Origin: Wyeomyia smithii
Taxonomy: Eukaryota; Arthropoda; Insecta; Diptera; Culicidae
Assembly (NCBI RefSeq): GCF_029784165.1
Contig: NW_026599188.1
Location: forward strand, 1 to 64,000
Direction of reading: 5' to 3'
DNA length: 64,000 nucleotides
Below, piece after piece: positions 23,776 to 38,770 of the stretch (position 1 is its first letter; each line of letters starts with the position of its first letter). A program made the translations under genes and the position numbers. The notes below the pieces were generated by a model that was given only the letters and a program-made list of their open reading frames with translations, had not been told where the DNA came from and ran no database searches.

Positions 23776-24633
23776 CTGCCACCTAGAATCGTCGTTGCAT
23801 TCACAAGTTCATTTACAAGTTTAAAAAGCGTCTTCGGTGCGCCATCTAGATAAGCACATAGGCAATCGAAAAAAGTTTTCACAGTGTTGCCACCTACCAT
23901 CGTTACCGCCACCTACCGTCGCCAAAGATTCGGGTGATTGTATCCACTAAATTAACCAGACATGGCGCCACCTATTAACCGATATGAACAACAACTACGC
24001 CACCTACCGTCGTCAAAGATTCGGGTGATTGTATCCACTAAATTAACTAGACGAGGCGCCATCTATTAACCGATAGGAACAACTATTTTGGTGTCGCCAC
24101 CTGTCAACCGATATGAACAACTATTTTGGTGTCGCCACCTATCAACCGATATGAACAACTATTTGGGTGTCGCCACCTATTAACCGACATGAACAACTAT
24201 CTTAGTGTCGCCACCTGTTACCCGACATGAGCAACTATTCAAGTGGCGCCACCTACATTTGAAGCGCGAAAGCTGCTCCGGTGTCGCCATCTAGTCTCAA
24301 GAATGGGAAGCTTCCCCAGTGCGCCACCTATATGTCGACGTGAGAAACTATTTAAGTGGCGCCACCTACATTTGAAGTGCAGAAGCTGTTTCGGTGTCGC
24401 CATCTAGTTTTGAAAATGAAAAACTTTCACAGTGCGCCACCTATATGTCGACATGAACAACTATTTAAGTAGCGCCACCTACATTTAAAGTGCAGAAGCT
24501 GCTCCGGTGTCGCCATCTAGTTTTAAAAATGATAAGCTTCCACGGTGCGCCCCCTATATGTCGACATGAACAACTATTTCAGTGTCGCCATCTGCATTTG
24601 AAGTGTAAAAAACTCTTCCGGTGTCGTCATCTA
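23776..24633 (-). promoter_or_regulatory. CTCF-like motif array, unit 3
   Basis: Identical in layout to the array at 11,863-12,720, with about 22 same-orientation cores and no changed core that I could find. Confidence 0.75.
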
Positions 24634-26860
24634 ACGCACTTGATTCGAAAAATACATGAACAAACTAGCGTTGGGTGAAATGATCGTACATTATTAATTT
24701 AAAAACAAAAACTTGCATTTTCAATTATTTGAAAGTCATGCATCAATTCAATGCATGATTAGCTCCTACGTACATCAAAATAGCAATTGTATTCTTCATC
24801 AAGTTGTTCAAGACGAAAAGTTACTTCCAAGTGATGTTGAGGAAAACATATTATTCTTTTTGGAACATTATTTCCTTCCGAAGGTGCAAGAAAAAGATAT
24901 ACCGATCAAGTGTCGACGTGTGAAACAATAAAATAAAAATAATGTTAAATGCTCGAAATATGTGTTTTCAATATTGTTTTTATAAGACTTAAAGGCCGTA
25001 TTACAGAAGCTTGTCAAAGTATTGGATTTTCGATCGATCAGCGAATCTATCTTAACCACCACCTACGGCGAAGAATAAGCCTTGCTACAATGATACAATG
25101 ATGCATGAAATCGATGGATGGTAAAGAATGTTACCATTTCATGTAAAATTTGATCGCATTTTTTTCCGTTCGGCAATTCCAGTTTTTAAAATATAGTTGC
25201 TGAAATATTTAAACAATTGTGTGTTAAAAACGAACGCAGTTTGGACTTAAGAGGTACATACAATCGGCTTTTACAAAAACACGGGCAACGCCTTAAAAGA
25301 TATTTTAAAGTTTGTTGATTGAATTACTTAACAGATGAAAAGAAGATCAATGTAGATCGCATGTTATTATTCCTTCGTATATGAGGTAATTTCGAGTTGC
25401 ATGTTGACATCATTGCGTATATAAAGATTTGGGACAACATCGGAGAGCAATAGGTAACATTATATACGATTTACAGGTTCATATGATTTCAAGCTTTTAA
25501 CAGTACTAGATGAAATCATTATTCCGGAGTGACTTTGATCATTTCATTATTTTGATGAATTTGGGGTGAAACTTCACTGCTTGAACAAGTTTGAACTTTT
25601 CAAAACGATTTCAATGAGTTTGTGAATATGAGAAGCAATTTGGGGGCCGTTCATATCACACGTAAACAGTTCATGCTGGCAAATGTCCAAGATGCATACA
25701 ACACTTTTAGAATATATGAGTACGATTGTCCACGAAGAGAGAAAAAGGTCTAAAATCACCAGAAGACTAGTCCACGAGGACCCCTCAACAGTCCAAAGTT
25801 GCATGTTACGGGACGTCTAGGGTAGTCGTTAAACTGAAAACATGTAGTACGCTGTTGAGATTATTAGGACTCAACTTTGCCTTTGAGGAAAAAAATGCAA
25901 AAATAATAATGAAAATCATTGTCATAACACTTTTGATTTTTAACTTATCTGGAAACAAAATAAAAAAAAGCTTTACGTATTGCAGTTTGTTGTTTTGTAT
26001 TCGCTTGTGCCGATTGTTTGTATGCAATGAAAATCGCTCTATCGCCCTAGTCTATTTTCAATTCATATTTTAGCATGCGAAACACTCATTAAACATCAGG
26101 AAATGCATGAATAGTATCAATGCAGACATATCTCAACACGATCAGTAAAGATTACGACAAATCCCAGGCAGGCAGGGTGATCAAAGTCACCCCGAAGATC
26201 AAAGTTTTCCCCGGTTTACGGTACTCAATTTGATGTTTTTTATTAACACTACTGCGTTTTGGTTCGTACAACATCGTAGTAGAATCATACTACAGGCGAA
26301 CCGAAATTGTATTTATGCTTAAATTATGCCAATAGGAAATTGTACTGGATAGCAAACAAAGTTGTTCATACCTCAGATTTTATGCAATAGGAAATTGTTA
26401 CAGAATTGTAAAAATTTGAATAAAAAGCTATATATTTTCAACTGCCTGAACCATATTGGCACGTTTATCGCCTCCCCTTTGGTGCTTATAAGCTCACACG
26501 GAAAGTTATATACAACTTTATCAGCCTGTACAAAGACACTTATATCTCAACATCAATTGAAATATACAGTCCACATTGTTGCCTATGGTACAGTAATTGA
26601 GAAAATATAAAAATATACCCTTGTTCTTTAAACCATTTTAAGCCTGGAAATATTGATGATCATGTGGTAAACGAACACGTGTTCAATACTAGTGACGAGA
26701 ACTTTCAAATAGTAATAAAAAATGTGGGAAAAGAGTTTAAATCTCTTTTGCAAATTTGATAAATATTTTTTTAAGTTAATTATTCATATTACAACGAACC
26801 TTCCAAACTAGTAACTGATTATGCAATGAAAATATTACTTATAAAAGAGGTGACAATTTT

Positions 26861-27189
26861 CATTGCAAGCCTAGACGACTTTCATACGAGCAAAAGAAAC
26901 AAGTTGATGAAAACAATGATGAAATAAGGGATTATCAGAGATAGTAATTCTCCATTTGCAAGTCGTATCGTACTGATACACAAAGAAACATAATGTTTTC
27001 AGAATGTGTGTAGATTATAGAAAATTAAATGCACATGCTATTCGCGATAATTACCCGTTACCGGTAATTGAAAAATATTTTCAATATTAGATCTTCAATC
27101 GGAGTTTCATCAAACTAGAGTAGCTCGTGAATATTAAATATACGTCGTTTGTTACACCCAAAGCACAATATGAATATTTGAGAGTTCCT
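26861..27189 (+). pseudogene. Gypsy RT fossil, unit 3 copy
   Basis: Same broken reverse transcriptase piece with identical disruptions. Confidence 0.85.
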
Positions 27190-27193
27190 AAGT

Positions 27194-27966
27194 GCTGCAA
27201 CAGAGAGCGGCAAGTCAAAACACCCGTGGGTTCAGGCACTAGCAACTCCTTGGCTGGGTTCCCGGTCATGTAGGAATCCCCGGCAACGAAAAGGCGGACA
27301 GATAAGCATCGCTTGACGGTGGATCTCCTAGCATGAAAAGTACCCGGCCCGGATATTATCAGAATTGTCAGAAATAACTTTCTCGACCAGGTAAATACTG
27401 TATGGAGAAATCAGCAAAATCTATTTCTCAGAAAAATGACAGACGATAATCATCGGTGGGAGAACAGATCAAATAGGAGAGAGCAGATTGTTTTATCGCG
27501 CCTCCGAGCTGGGCACACAGTTATCACACATGATCCGCTTTTCGAAGGGGAAGATGAACCAACATGCGATGCTTGCCTTGAAGCATTGACGGTAGAACAT
27601 CTTCTATCAAACTGCTGCAAATACGAAAATGCCACCTACAAGGTACATCACTGGAAATTTTGTCCAATGACAAAACTGAGAAAGAAAATCTGCTGACCTT
27701 TTTTAGAAAAATCCGAACTACTAGACAAAAAATAATTCTAATCACTAAGCCCAACAGTGTATTCGAGCCTCTTTTCTTTTCATTCGTTACAGATCGCCTC
27801 ATCATAGACCGCAGTTACTCTAGAATAGTAATAAACCATTGTTGGTAGAAAAAATTTAGAACATATGATGTTATTGTACATACTTTTTGTAACTTTTTCA
27901 ACTAGAGTGGTTAATGACTCTCGAGTTAAAACCCCTCTCAAATAAATCTAATATAATAATAATAAT
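27194..27966 (+). pseudogene. I-like LINE 3' end, unit 3 copy
   Basis: Copy of 3,368-4,140 with the same disruptions. Confidence 0.8.
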
Positions 27967-30866
27967 GAGCATTGGCAATCAGAAGCACTAGAAGTCTCAG
28001 TCAGTCACTAATCTTGTGGGTAAAAAATAAAATAAAGTATGTTAGTGGGTGGCACAGCACAGTACAGCACAAGCAAAATGAAGATGCAGGCACCTCTAAG
28101 CAGAAGATCTTAGATCTTATTAGCAGCTCTCGGTTACTCATTCGGTAAGCAGTCTAGGCAGCAAAAACCTGCTTTCTATTACCAAAAAGAAAAAGAATAT
28201 TGAAGACCAATCATTTTGCGATTGACGATTATTACATAGGTGGTGTTACAGCCGCAAGATTTTCGTTGAAGCACAAGAGTAAGTACAGTATCCGGTCCGT
28301 GCTGAGCCGAGATTTGTTGTTGTTGTTGCTGCGGAAAGGACTAGCAGTTAAGAAAGTTTTTAATTTTTTTCTTTCTTTTTTTCGTTACAATTCTTGAGTT
28401 TGTTTTTAGCTTAGCTAGCGAACTAGGTACTACTGCAGATAGCGGGAAAGATCTATAGATGTAGTGTACACCTCAATGCTGTAAAATAAACTATCAATCA
28501 TTGCATCATAGAATGCAATCGATCGATGCAATGTAATGTAAGGTTATGTTAAGTGTTTCAACAATACACAGCACACTCGTGGGCTTCGACCAACTCGATT
28601 GTCCGGGGCGAATGCTGTCCTTACTCGCTACCGCTCGTTCGAACGTAAACCAGGGAATCACCCCTATGTTTGGAATAGACCTAGGAAATCCAGCAGATAG
28701 TTGTTTGAATGGAATGTGATCTTTCCTCTTGTTCCCACATCTGAACATAAGCCGATAATGCTCCTCTAGAATTTAACTCAACTCTAGTTGAATGAAACTA
28801 CTTACTATTTCTGTAGGGCATACCGATTTTCATGAATCACCATGCGCCTTCATTTCAACTTTATATTTTTCAATAAAGTTGTTTGTTCAACGGGGCAAAC
28901 CATGATCACACATTATCAATTTAAAAACAAAAACCTGCATTTCCCGCTATGAGCTTTATCTAGTATGCACTGATGTCGTAGTTCAAAAAAATTCTTTCGA
29001 TATTCGATATCATTCTACTAAGACGCACACACAATATTCTCAAAATAATATTTTTCCTGGAACATTATTTTCTTGCGTTGCAACTTCGAAAAAGATATAC
29101 CGATCAGGTGTTAACGTGTAAAACAATAACACTAAAATAAACTTAAATGATCGAAATACATATGTGCTTTGGAAACTATTTTCATAAAATTTAAAAGCCG
29201 TAATTCCGAAGCATCGATCAGCAACGACACAAACAACAAAGTAAATTAATCACGTTACATAAACTACAACAGGTCGTAATATTTTCTATGTCCAAATTTG
29301 TTCACTTGTTGAGAAAAGTTGAATCTAAATGAAAAGATGAATCAATTGTGGTTATAGATTTTTCAAAAAAAATTAACCATGCTCTATTCATTGCGAGCTA
29401 GCTATTAATAAAAGAGAAATCGGTGGGATAAGTCCTTTTCAGTATAAAAGACCGAGAATTCGTGCAACTCGTAAACCGCAGTATTGTTAACGGTGATACG
29501 GCGAGGTATCTTTGCCATATGCATTGAATATAACGTTCATAAATCGATAGAACTGCTACCAAGATCACGTACCTCACTGTAAGGTTCTTCCATGCCAAAT
29601 CCAGCAAAAACACTGAAAGCGCACAAAAAGCAATTATGCACCACATAGGCACCGATCGTCTCTACCTCGTCGAGCCAGTAAAAACAAAGGCGCTGATCGA
29701 TGCGCTAATAATCAAACAAGCATATTGATACCGACGCAAAATTGTCACACCAATGTGGCATCTTTTTTCGACTCGTTTATTTAATACAAATCTTATCAGC
29801 TTATGTAACAAGTAATCATATGTAATGCAACAACAATATCATTTGTGAGCCCCATCATTTTATCAATAAGGAACACTTTTGGCATAGTCCGGGTTGAGAT
29901 AGCAATGCGATCCAATTGCTAATCAGGTGCGGATATCGCAAGGAAAGAATTGTCTATGCAGGGTTTATGCGATTCCTCTTCTGCCCTTTGGGATGAGCAG
30001 ATTTGGATATCGCACTGCTCCGTCAAATATGCAAACGAACCTGTAGTGCAAAGCACAGGCATAACATGGCGGCCTAGGTAACAGAGAGACAGAAAAAAAA
30101 CTAAATTCTAAGTGTGAAAATTAAATAGGTTTGTAATGTGATGTGCGATGTGCATAAAGCTAAAACTATTAGGAAGAAGCAAAAACATTCTGCATTTGTT
30201 GTGTGTCATGGTTATTACAGACCAACTAGTGAGAAATAAGAACACTAGAACTCCTGGGCATGTGGAACCCAAGCATCATTTAACGAAGAACTTTCGGAAT
30301 CTTCTCAGAAATGCTGGGTACATTATTGAAAACGGCAATTACGTTGGTTCAACGGAAAAACGAATCGGCGAAGCGATCTTCGCTCTCTGTCACCAAAAAC
30401 ACCAAAAGAAAACAAGAAGAAAATACAGTGCGCGAAACGTAGCGTTGATAAAAACAATACGTCGGTAGAAAAAATTACGCAGAAAAAAAATAAAACAACT
30501 TGTGGGAGCCCCAAAATCTATACACAAGTGTCGGAAAACATCGGCGACGGTCAGTAAAACCGATTAAGAATTATTGTTTAACCATAGGTAGAGTAAATTC
30601 TAAAAACGAAAAAGTTTATATCAATCTGGTGATACAAATGTGAATATCATGCAACATTTAGACCCAAACGAAGGTAAACAGAATGGGCATTGAATAAAAT
30701 TATGGATTATACTAGCAGTTGTAAAATTCCAGTTACCTCTTGTTGTTCGCAAAACATTTAAGAAGAATTGGAGAAGACGAGGTTTTGAAAAAGAAAAAGC
30801 AATTTCGACTGCAAATATTGCAGACGTTTGAAATGCAGCTATGGTGATGTCAGACCTGCACCGTCA

Positions 30867-31136
30867 ATAGTACAGCCGTATGGTAGTTCGGCTGATAGCT
30901 TAGACGCATTTTTGGGTTCAGCAACTCGACTAGGTTTACCAGATGGGGCAAGGACGATTGATCAAATTGGAAATGATAGAAAATGGTAAAGCGAGGTGTA
31001 CGGGAAGAGCAACAGCTGAAAACATTATTGCAAAAATGAACGCAATAAAACAAAATGATACCCTAGAAAAAATTTGTAATGAGGTAGCAAACCACACAAT
31101 CAAAATGCAGGCAGACTATCTAAATAATAAAATACG
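30867..31136 (+). pseudogene. Probable gypsy gag fossil, unit 3 copy
   Basis: Copy of 7,041-7,310 with the same frameshift. Confidence 0.5.
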
Positions 31137-31147
31137 CAAGCAAACCC

Positions 31148-31561
31148 GATCAGCCAAACATATCAGGATTTTAACTTATCTTGACATTTTGTTACGACCA
31201 GTTTTCGTATCAACATGGGTTCTAAACTTATCATATCGAAAAGGCCCATCACATTTATTTACTGATTAATACTAATTGTAGCATGTTTTGTTAGATTTTC
31301 GGTAGAAAAAGATCAACATTAGTTAGAATGATTCTTACAAATTTCGTTATAAATATTCTACGATATTATTGCAGATTTTTCTTCGATCATGTTATTCAAA
31401 ATTATTTTCAGCTATTGCTTCAAAATATAGTTTTAATACCTAAACAGGCTTTTCCCAAAATGCATAAGTATTTTTGCAGTTCGTACCCAAATACCAAGAT
31501 ATGTTATAATCCTGATATATTTTGTTGATCGATAACTCAGGAAGTTTTCATTTCATGCGGC
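31148..31561. mobile_element. Inverted-repeat element, unit 3 copy
   Basis: Copy of 7,322-7,735 with the same truncated left end. Confidence 0.55.
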
Positions 31562-33459
31562 TAAATAACAGTTTACGACAATATGTAAGCGTAGTAATCG
31601 ACACAGTTAGCAATGCAGCTTCGAAATTTATATCAGCATGTAAAATAAAAATACAAGTAGATTACATTATATTGAGTAAGAATCTGAAATAATCATTAAT
31701 TGATTGGAAAAAACTGCGAAATATTTGATTATTTTTGTTATCTGAAGAGATATCGACGGATATAGCTGAAATCAGTTCGGTATCTTTGATGTATGAAATA
31801 ACGTATTCGATTTCGAACTCTTTAACCTTTTTGTAAGAAACTCTTTCAAGATAGTCAGATTCCAATTTAGTTTTTGTTATTTCTTTTAGCGACGATATAG
31901 CTTTCCAACCAGGAGAACAACCAAAATATAATTCATTCCGTACAATGAGACTTCGGGCCAAAGGCAAAACAATTATTTAGAATGCCTAGATATTACATAC
32001 ATATACGAAGACTTGATTCAGCTTACAATATTTTTTAAGCGACCGAACAATCGTAACAAAACTTTGGTTCGTGTAAGACCAATGAGAATTATTATAAAAA
32101 AATAATGGCTTATAAAACCAACTTTAAATATTTGATTAATATACGCAGCTATATCTTGGAAGTGCCAAAACGTCGGATTTAGAGAAAATCAGCGACGTAT
32201 ATTTAACTGATCGATTGCACAGAAATGCTTCTTGGTTTGCAACAGCTGGTTGCTTGAAAAGTGTAGTGTCAGTAGTAGGTTCAAATATTTTGTAAAGGTT
32301 GTAAGGAAATATAATAACACAATCGAATATTTTCTTTATCGCAAAATCATTATTTAAAATTATCTTATTCAGTAGCAAAAACCTGATATTTCAAAAGCTG
32401 GGGTTTCAAAGGGCTTCTGCTGAATCTGTCGAACCGTTCGGCCAAAACCATTTGTTATGTTTTAGAAAAGATTTCTGCTATTGTGTACCTTTCGGAAATT
32501 TTTCACGTAAATGAAAGTGTAGTGAATGAAACCCCAGATGTGTGTTCGAGACAAATATATTGTTTTGAAGCAAATAAAACAGCGACAGTTCTATTGCAAA
32601 GGTTTAGTAACTCAATTCACTAAAGTGAAAATGAACTAAATATTGTAATTCGTTGTTAGTTGAATCACTATTATATGTTTGGTGCTGCGACGAAGACTCT
32701 CAAACCATTTCTTTAAAGTTCACTCGATCGTAAACATTTCTGAAAGCGCGTGAATGGAGAAACCGAAAATTTGTAATGTACATCCTTATTATTGAATACG
32801 AAGATGAATTGAATTTTAATCAAGAATACCGTGCAAAGTATTCAATACTAAGTGAGATACATCAGTGGGTATCATTGTGTGATGGATTTTGAATTAACAT
32901 TAAAGGATTGATTTTGCACTGTTCAAGCTTGTAAGGAAAGGCCCTTTGATTTTGATTGAAATCACTCCTCAACCTACGTCAAACTTTTTGAAAATGAAAT
33001 GATAAAGATATTGCTACTACTGGTAAACGCTATTGTATCTGTTTCGCCGTAGCAACTTATTTCTGTATAGGAGATCATCTTAAGCCTTCCATTCCAAATA
33101 TCGCCGAAGGTTTCAACGCAAACAACATGAAATTTAACTTGAAAATTGAATAAAGCAATGTTCTTTTGTTGGACTATAGAAACACACAATTAAACTCGTT
33201 GGAAATCATAGGTTTGAAACGTTCTGTTACATTAGCAGGAGGTGGAAGTGGTGGAGGAAGAACAAGATGAGGGAAGACTAGCACAGCAGCTCAATATGAT
33301 ATGATTTAATAGCAATGGTGAACCTACTAGGTGAGAGAGTATGTATTTGTATGAGTTTGTTTGGTTGCGTTAACATATAGTGATTTTACATCAATGTTTT
33401 CATCTTTGTTTATATTTTGGTTGCTATTTCGCTTTAAGTAATTTATGAAGATTTGAGCA

Positions 33460-35222
33460 CATTAGTGGCGTTTGTCACTGTACTTACTCAGTCACAATGT
33501 TACGCCAACGCACTCGCGGTCCATGGCAGCTTGTCTCTCGAGAGCACGCAACATTTCCGAGATCTTGCTCCACTTGGTCCAACCACCTAGCTCTCCTAGT
33601 CGGATTCGAGACGAACAACACCACGGCATTCTTACCGCCCATTCCGCCCCTTCCTACTGGGCTTAGAGTAGAGTTGCGCCAGTTCGTGGTTCATTCATAG
33701 TCCTAAGCACACGTCGTTCGAAAACGGCTAGTGCTTGCAGGAGGACACTACTCGAGCATTGTCCATGTCTCGTGCCCCGTAACGGACTACCGGTATTATG
33801 AGCACTTGCTTGTTTGCTAGACCTGAACTTGTTTGTGCCTTGTGGAGTCCGTAGTAGGAGGCACGACTTCCAGTCTGCTGCTGCGTTTCTGCTGCAGTTG
33901 TTGTCTGACACTGTTAGTCAGATCCGATCCGAACAAACATCCGAAATCAAATTCATCTCTACTCATGCTCATGCGCTCGGTTCCTCCTGCTAGCAGATAC
34001 TTGGTTGGTCTTCGACGTATTCTCACCTTCAATCCCAACACATACATGCTTTTCAGTTGGGTTTACTGTTGAGCAACCGGCCTGGACACCTGGTCCTTTC
34101 AGATGAACTCTGGCTGGATTTATTGATTTATTTATTGTGCCCCGCATGTTCAAGGCCGCACGCGCACGTCAAGAGGCAGGAACACAGGAACAGGAGGCCT
34201 TGTCTTCGGCCCCTTGCGTGTTTCAAACGGGCTTGGTATCGGGTGCGGTGATATCTTCGCAAAGCACTACTGTATATCCTCCTAATCAGTCTTGTTAGTT
34301 TCGCAGGGAAGTCAGTTCATTAACTTTCTCCATAAGTTCTCTACACGGTCGATAGTCGTATCGTAATAGGTGGTTGGTATTCGCGACACTTGCAGCAGGA
34401 TCTGCCGCAGCGTTTACGATTTGATTTGGTCCGTTGTCAATTGGGATTGATGGCCATCCACAAAACCGGCTTGATAGATAACTTTCCACAAACCTTTCGT
34501 GCTAGCGGCGAGAGACGGCTGGGATGATGATGATTTGGGAGAGCACTTTGTGTAGGCTGCGTTGGTAATCGTGATCGCTCTCGCTCGGTAGTGGTGGTGG
34601 TAGTTGTCACATTCCAACTTGTCGCCCCCTACTTGTAGTATTATTGTGCATATTACTCCCTCCTTCTGTATCCCAGATCCTGACGCGATAGCTGAGCCAG
34701 AGCCAGCAGACAGGAAGCCAAACTATCCGGGCCCAGCTTGATAAGCTCCGCTGCTATGGCCACATCCTTTCAAGCTGATTTGTTGTTCTTGAGCATCCAC
34801 ACAGCATCACTTATCGTGGTATGTAGCGCGGTATGTCTCCCTCATCCGCTGTGCTGACGAAGTCGTTCCTCCTACCGTCTTTGTCTTGGGCTTGGTCCTC
34901 TGCCTCTGGGCCATTGAAGTAGTGTTCAATGTAGTAGTGCTGCTTCCACCTGTCGATATCACCTCACACGTTCATCCGTCAAGATTCTTCCATATTTCAT
35001 TTCATTTCACAGCTCCATCATCTGATTCATTTCAGCTCGCGGCACAAAGCCTGCGCGGGATGTGTGTTTTAGTTTCTTGCAGAATCTACGTGTTTCTTGT
35101 GAACGATACAGCTGCTCCATTTCCGCACACTCCTTATATAACGCTCTTCAAGCGGCGCTTTTTTGTCGCTTTTGTCCCTTTTCGACCGCTTTCTGTCCGC
35201 TTTTTGGCTTCGTCTTTTTAAT
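33460..35222. other. GC-richer island, unit 3
   Basis: Same island with intermediate variants: a deletion of about 13 bp at 33,946, and an added run at 34,549-34,560 that is partly shared with unit 4. Confidence 0.55.
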
Positions 35223-35684
35223 TCTTTATATATTCAATAACGCTTAATATGGTTCTACCGATGTTTATTTGCTGTATAATTTCCGCATACATAAATCCCA
35301 TCTATATATTGTTGTATGCTATGCTGCTAGAGAAATGGGTTCTGTTCTATCGAATGAATGTTTAATTATTTCTGTTCAATATCTGCCTGATCCCCTTGTA
35401 TATTATTTAATAATTCTAGAAATAGTTCTATCAATGTTTAACTTCTGTTTAATTTCTGTAAGGATACTTTACTTTTACTTCTATGGCGACAGATCGTTGC
35501 GATCCTGTGCCAGAATAAGTCTCTGCCAAATCATATATATAGTTAATAGTGCTCAAAATGGTTCTCGCGATGCATAAACACTGCGGAAAAGTGAAGAAAA
35601 AAGGTTCAAATATTTACTAATATTCGAAGCTAACTCCATCTTAATTCGCAATATAGCAATTAATATTAGGAAAAAGCCCGAATA

Positions 35685-36543
35685 CTGCCACCTAGAATCG
35701 TCGTTGCATTCACAAGTTCATTTACAAGTTTAAAAAGCGTCTTCGGTGCGCCATCTAGATAAGCACATAGGCAATCGAAAAAAAGTTTTCACAGTGTTGC
35801 CACCTACCATCGTTACCGCCACCTACCGTCGCCAAAGATTCGGGTGATTGTATCCACTAAATTAACCAGACATGGCGCCACCTATTAACCGATATGAACA
35901 ACAACTACGCCACCTACCGTCGTCAAAGATTCGGGTGATTTTATCCACTAAATTAACTAGACGTGGCGCCATCTATTAACCGATAGGAACAACTATTTTG
36001 GTGTCGCCACCTGTCAACCGATATGAACAACTATTTTGGTGTCGCCACCTATCAACCGATATGAACAACTATTTGGGTGTCGCCACCTATTAACCGACAT
36101 GAACAACTATCTTAGTGTCGCCACCTGTTACCCGACATGAGCAACTATTCAAGTGGCGCCACCTACATTTGAAGCGCGAAAGCTGCTCCGGTGTCGCCAT
36201 CTAGTCTCAAGAATGGGAAGCTTCCCCAGTGCGCCACCTATATGTCGACGTGAGAAACTATTTAAGTGGCGCCACCTACATTTGAAGTGCAGAAGCTGTT
36301 TCGGTGTCGCCATCTAGTTTTGAAAATGAAAAACTTTCACAGTGCGCCACCTATATGTCGACATGAACAACTATTTAAGTAGCGCCACCTACATTTAAAG
36401 TGCAGAAGCTGCTCCGGTGTCGCCATCTAGTTTTAAAAATGATAAGCTTCCACGGTGCGCCCCCTATATGTCGACATGAACAACTATTTCAGTGTCGCCA
36501 TCTGCATTTGAAGTGTAAAAAACTCTTCCGGTGTCGTCATCTA
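35685..36543 (-). promoter_or_regulatory. CTCF-like motif array, unit 4
   Basis: About 22 cores in the same order as units 1-3. The changes I saw fall between cores: an extra A near 35,783, and single substitutions near 35,941 and 35,964. The cores themselves look unchanged, which would fit constraint, but too few changes are available to test it. Confidence 0.74.
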
Positions 36544-38770
36544 ACGCACTTGATTCGAAAAATACATGAACAAACTAGCGTTGGGTGAAATGATCGTACA
36601 TTATTAATTTAAAAACAAAAACTTGCATTTTCAATTATTTGAAAGTCATGCATCAATTCAATGCATGATTAGCTCCTACGTACATCAAAATAGCAATTGT
36701 ATTCTTCATCAAGTTGTTCAAGACGAAAAGTTACTTCCAAGTGATGTTGAGGAAAACATATTATTCTTTTTGGAACATTATTTCCTTCCGAAGGTGCAAG
36801 AAAAAGATATACCGATCAAGTGTCGACGTGTAAAACAATAAAATGAAAATAATGTTAAATGCTCGAAATATGTGTTTTCAATATTGTTTTTATAAGACTT
36901 AAAGGCCGTATTACAGAAGCTTGTCAAAGTATTGGATTTTCGATCGATCAGCGAATCTATCTTAACCACCACCTACGGCGAAGAATAAGCCTTGCTACAA
37001 TGATACAATGATACATGAAATCGATGGATGGTAAAGAATGTTACCATTTCATGTAAAATTTGATCGCATTTTTTTCCGTTCGGCAATTCCAGTTTTTAAA
37101 ATATAGTTGCTGAAATATTTAAACAATTGTGTGTTAAAAACGAACGCAGTTTGGACTTAAGAGGTACATACAATCGGCTTTTACAAAAACACGGGCAACG
37201 CCTTAAAAGATATTTTAAAGTTTGTTGATTGAATTACTTAACAGATGAAAAGAAGATCAATGTAGATCGCATGTTATTATTCCTTCGTATATGAGGTAAT
37301 TTCGAGTTGCATGTTGACATCATTGCGTATATAAAGATTTGGGACAACATCGGAGAGCAATAGGTAACATTATATACGATTTACAGGTTCATATGATTTC
37401 AAGCTTTTAACAGTACTAGATGAAATCATTATTCCGGAGTGACTTTGATCATTTCATTATTGTGATGAATTTGGGGTGAAACTTCACTGCTTGAACAAGT
37501 TTGAACTTTTCAAAACGATTTCAATGAGTTTGTGAATATGAGAAGCAATTTGGGGGCCGTTCATATCACACGTAAACAGTTCATGCTGGCAAATGTCCAA
37601 GATGCATACAACACTTTTAGAATATATGAGTACGATTGTTCACGAAGAGAGAAAAAGGTCTAAAATCACCAGAAGACTAGTCCACGAGGACCCCTCAACA
37701 GTCCAAAGTTGCATGTTACGGGACGTCTAGGGTAGTCGTTAAACTGAAAACATGTAGTACGCTGTTGAGATTATTAGGACTCAACTTTGCCTTTGAGGAA
37801 AAAAATGCAAAAATAATAATGAAAATCATTGTCATAACACTTTTGATTTTTAACTTATCTGGAAACAAAATAAAAAAAAGCTTTACGTATTGCAGTTTGT
37901 TGTTTTGTATTCGCTTGTGCCGATTGTTTGTATGCAATGAAAATCGCTCTATCGCCCTAGTCTATTTTCAATTCATATTTTAGCATGCGAAACACTCATT
38001 AAACATCAGGAAATGCATGAATAGTATCAATGCAGACATATCTCAACACGATCAGTAAAGATTACGACAAATCCCAGGCAGGCAGGGTGATCAAAGTCAC
38101 CCCGAAGATCAAAGTTTTCCCCGGTTTACGGTACTCAATTTGATGTTTTTTATTAACACTACTGCGTTTTGGTTCGTACAACATCGTAGTAGAATCATAC
38201 TACAGGCGAACCGAAATTGTATTTATGCTTAAATTATGCCAATAGGAAATTGTACTGGATAGCAAACAAAGTTGTTCATACCTCAGATTTTATGCAATAG
38301 GAAATTGTTACAGAATTGTAAAAATTTGAATAAAAAGCTATATATTTTCAACTGCCTGAACCATATTGGCACGTTTATCGCCTTCCCTTTGGTGCTTATA
38401 AGCTCACACGGGAAGGTTATATACAACTTTATCAGCCTGTACAAAGACACTTATATCTCAACATCAATTGAAATATACAGTCCACATTGTTGCCTATGGT
38501 ACAGTAATTGAGAAAATATAAAAATATACCCTTGTTCTTTAAACCATTTTAAGCCTGGAAATATTGATGATCATGTGGTAAACGAACACGTGTTCAAAAC
38601 TAGTGACGAGAACTTTCAAATAGTAATAAAAAATGTGGGAAAAGAGTTTAAATCTCTTTTGCAAATTTGATAAATATTTTTTTAAATTAATTATTCATAT
38701 TACAACGAACCTTCCAAACTAGTAACTGATTATGCGATGGAAATATTACTTATGAAAGAGGTGACAATTT

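Larger units (their letters stand above)
11914..23826. repeat. Macrosatellite unit 2 (11,913 bp)
   Basis: Direct tandem copy of unit 1 at an offset of exactly 11,913, with no length change that I could find. Every landmark of unit 1 can be located here by adding 11,913. This near-identity across non-coding, decayed TE sequence points to recent duplication or ongoing homogenisation, because selection on a protein cannot explain it. Confidence 0.97.
23827..35735. repeat. Macrosatellite unit 3 (11,909 bp)
   Basis: The first 9.6 kb equal units 1 and 2. From about 33,428 to 35,430 the sequence shows variants otherwise seen in units 4 and 5, such as a run around 33,450 and the longer form around 34,545-34,560. 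It also has private changes, such as a deletion of about 13 bp at 33,946 that breaks the local open frame. The unit is therefore intermediate in its 3' part. Confidence 0.96.
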
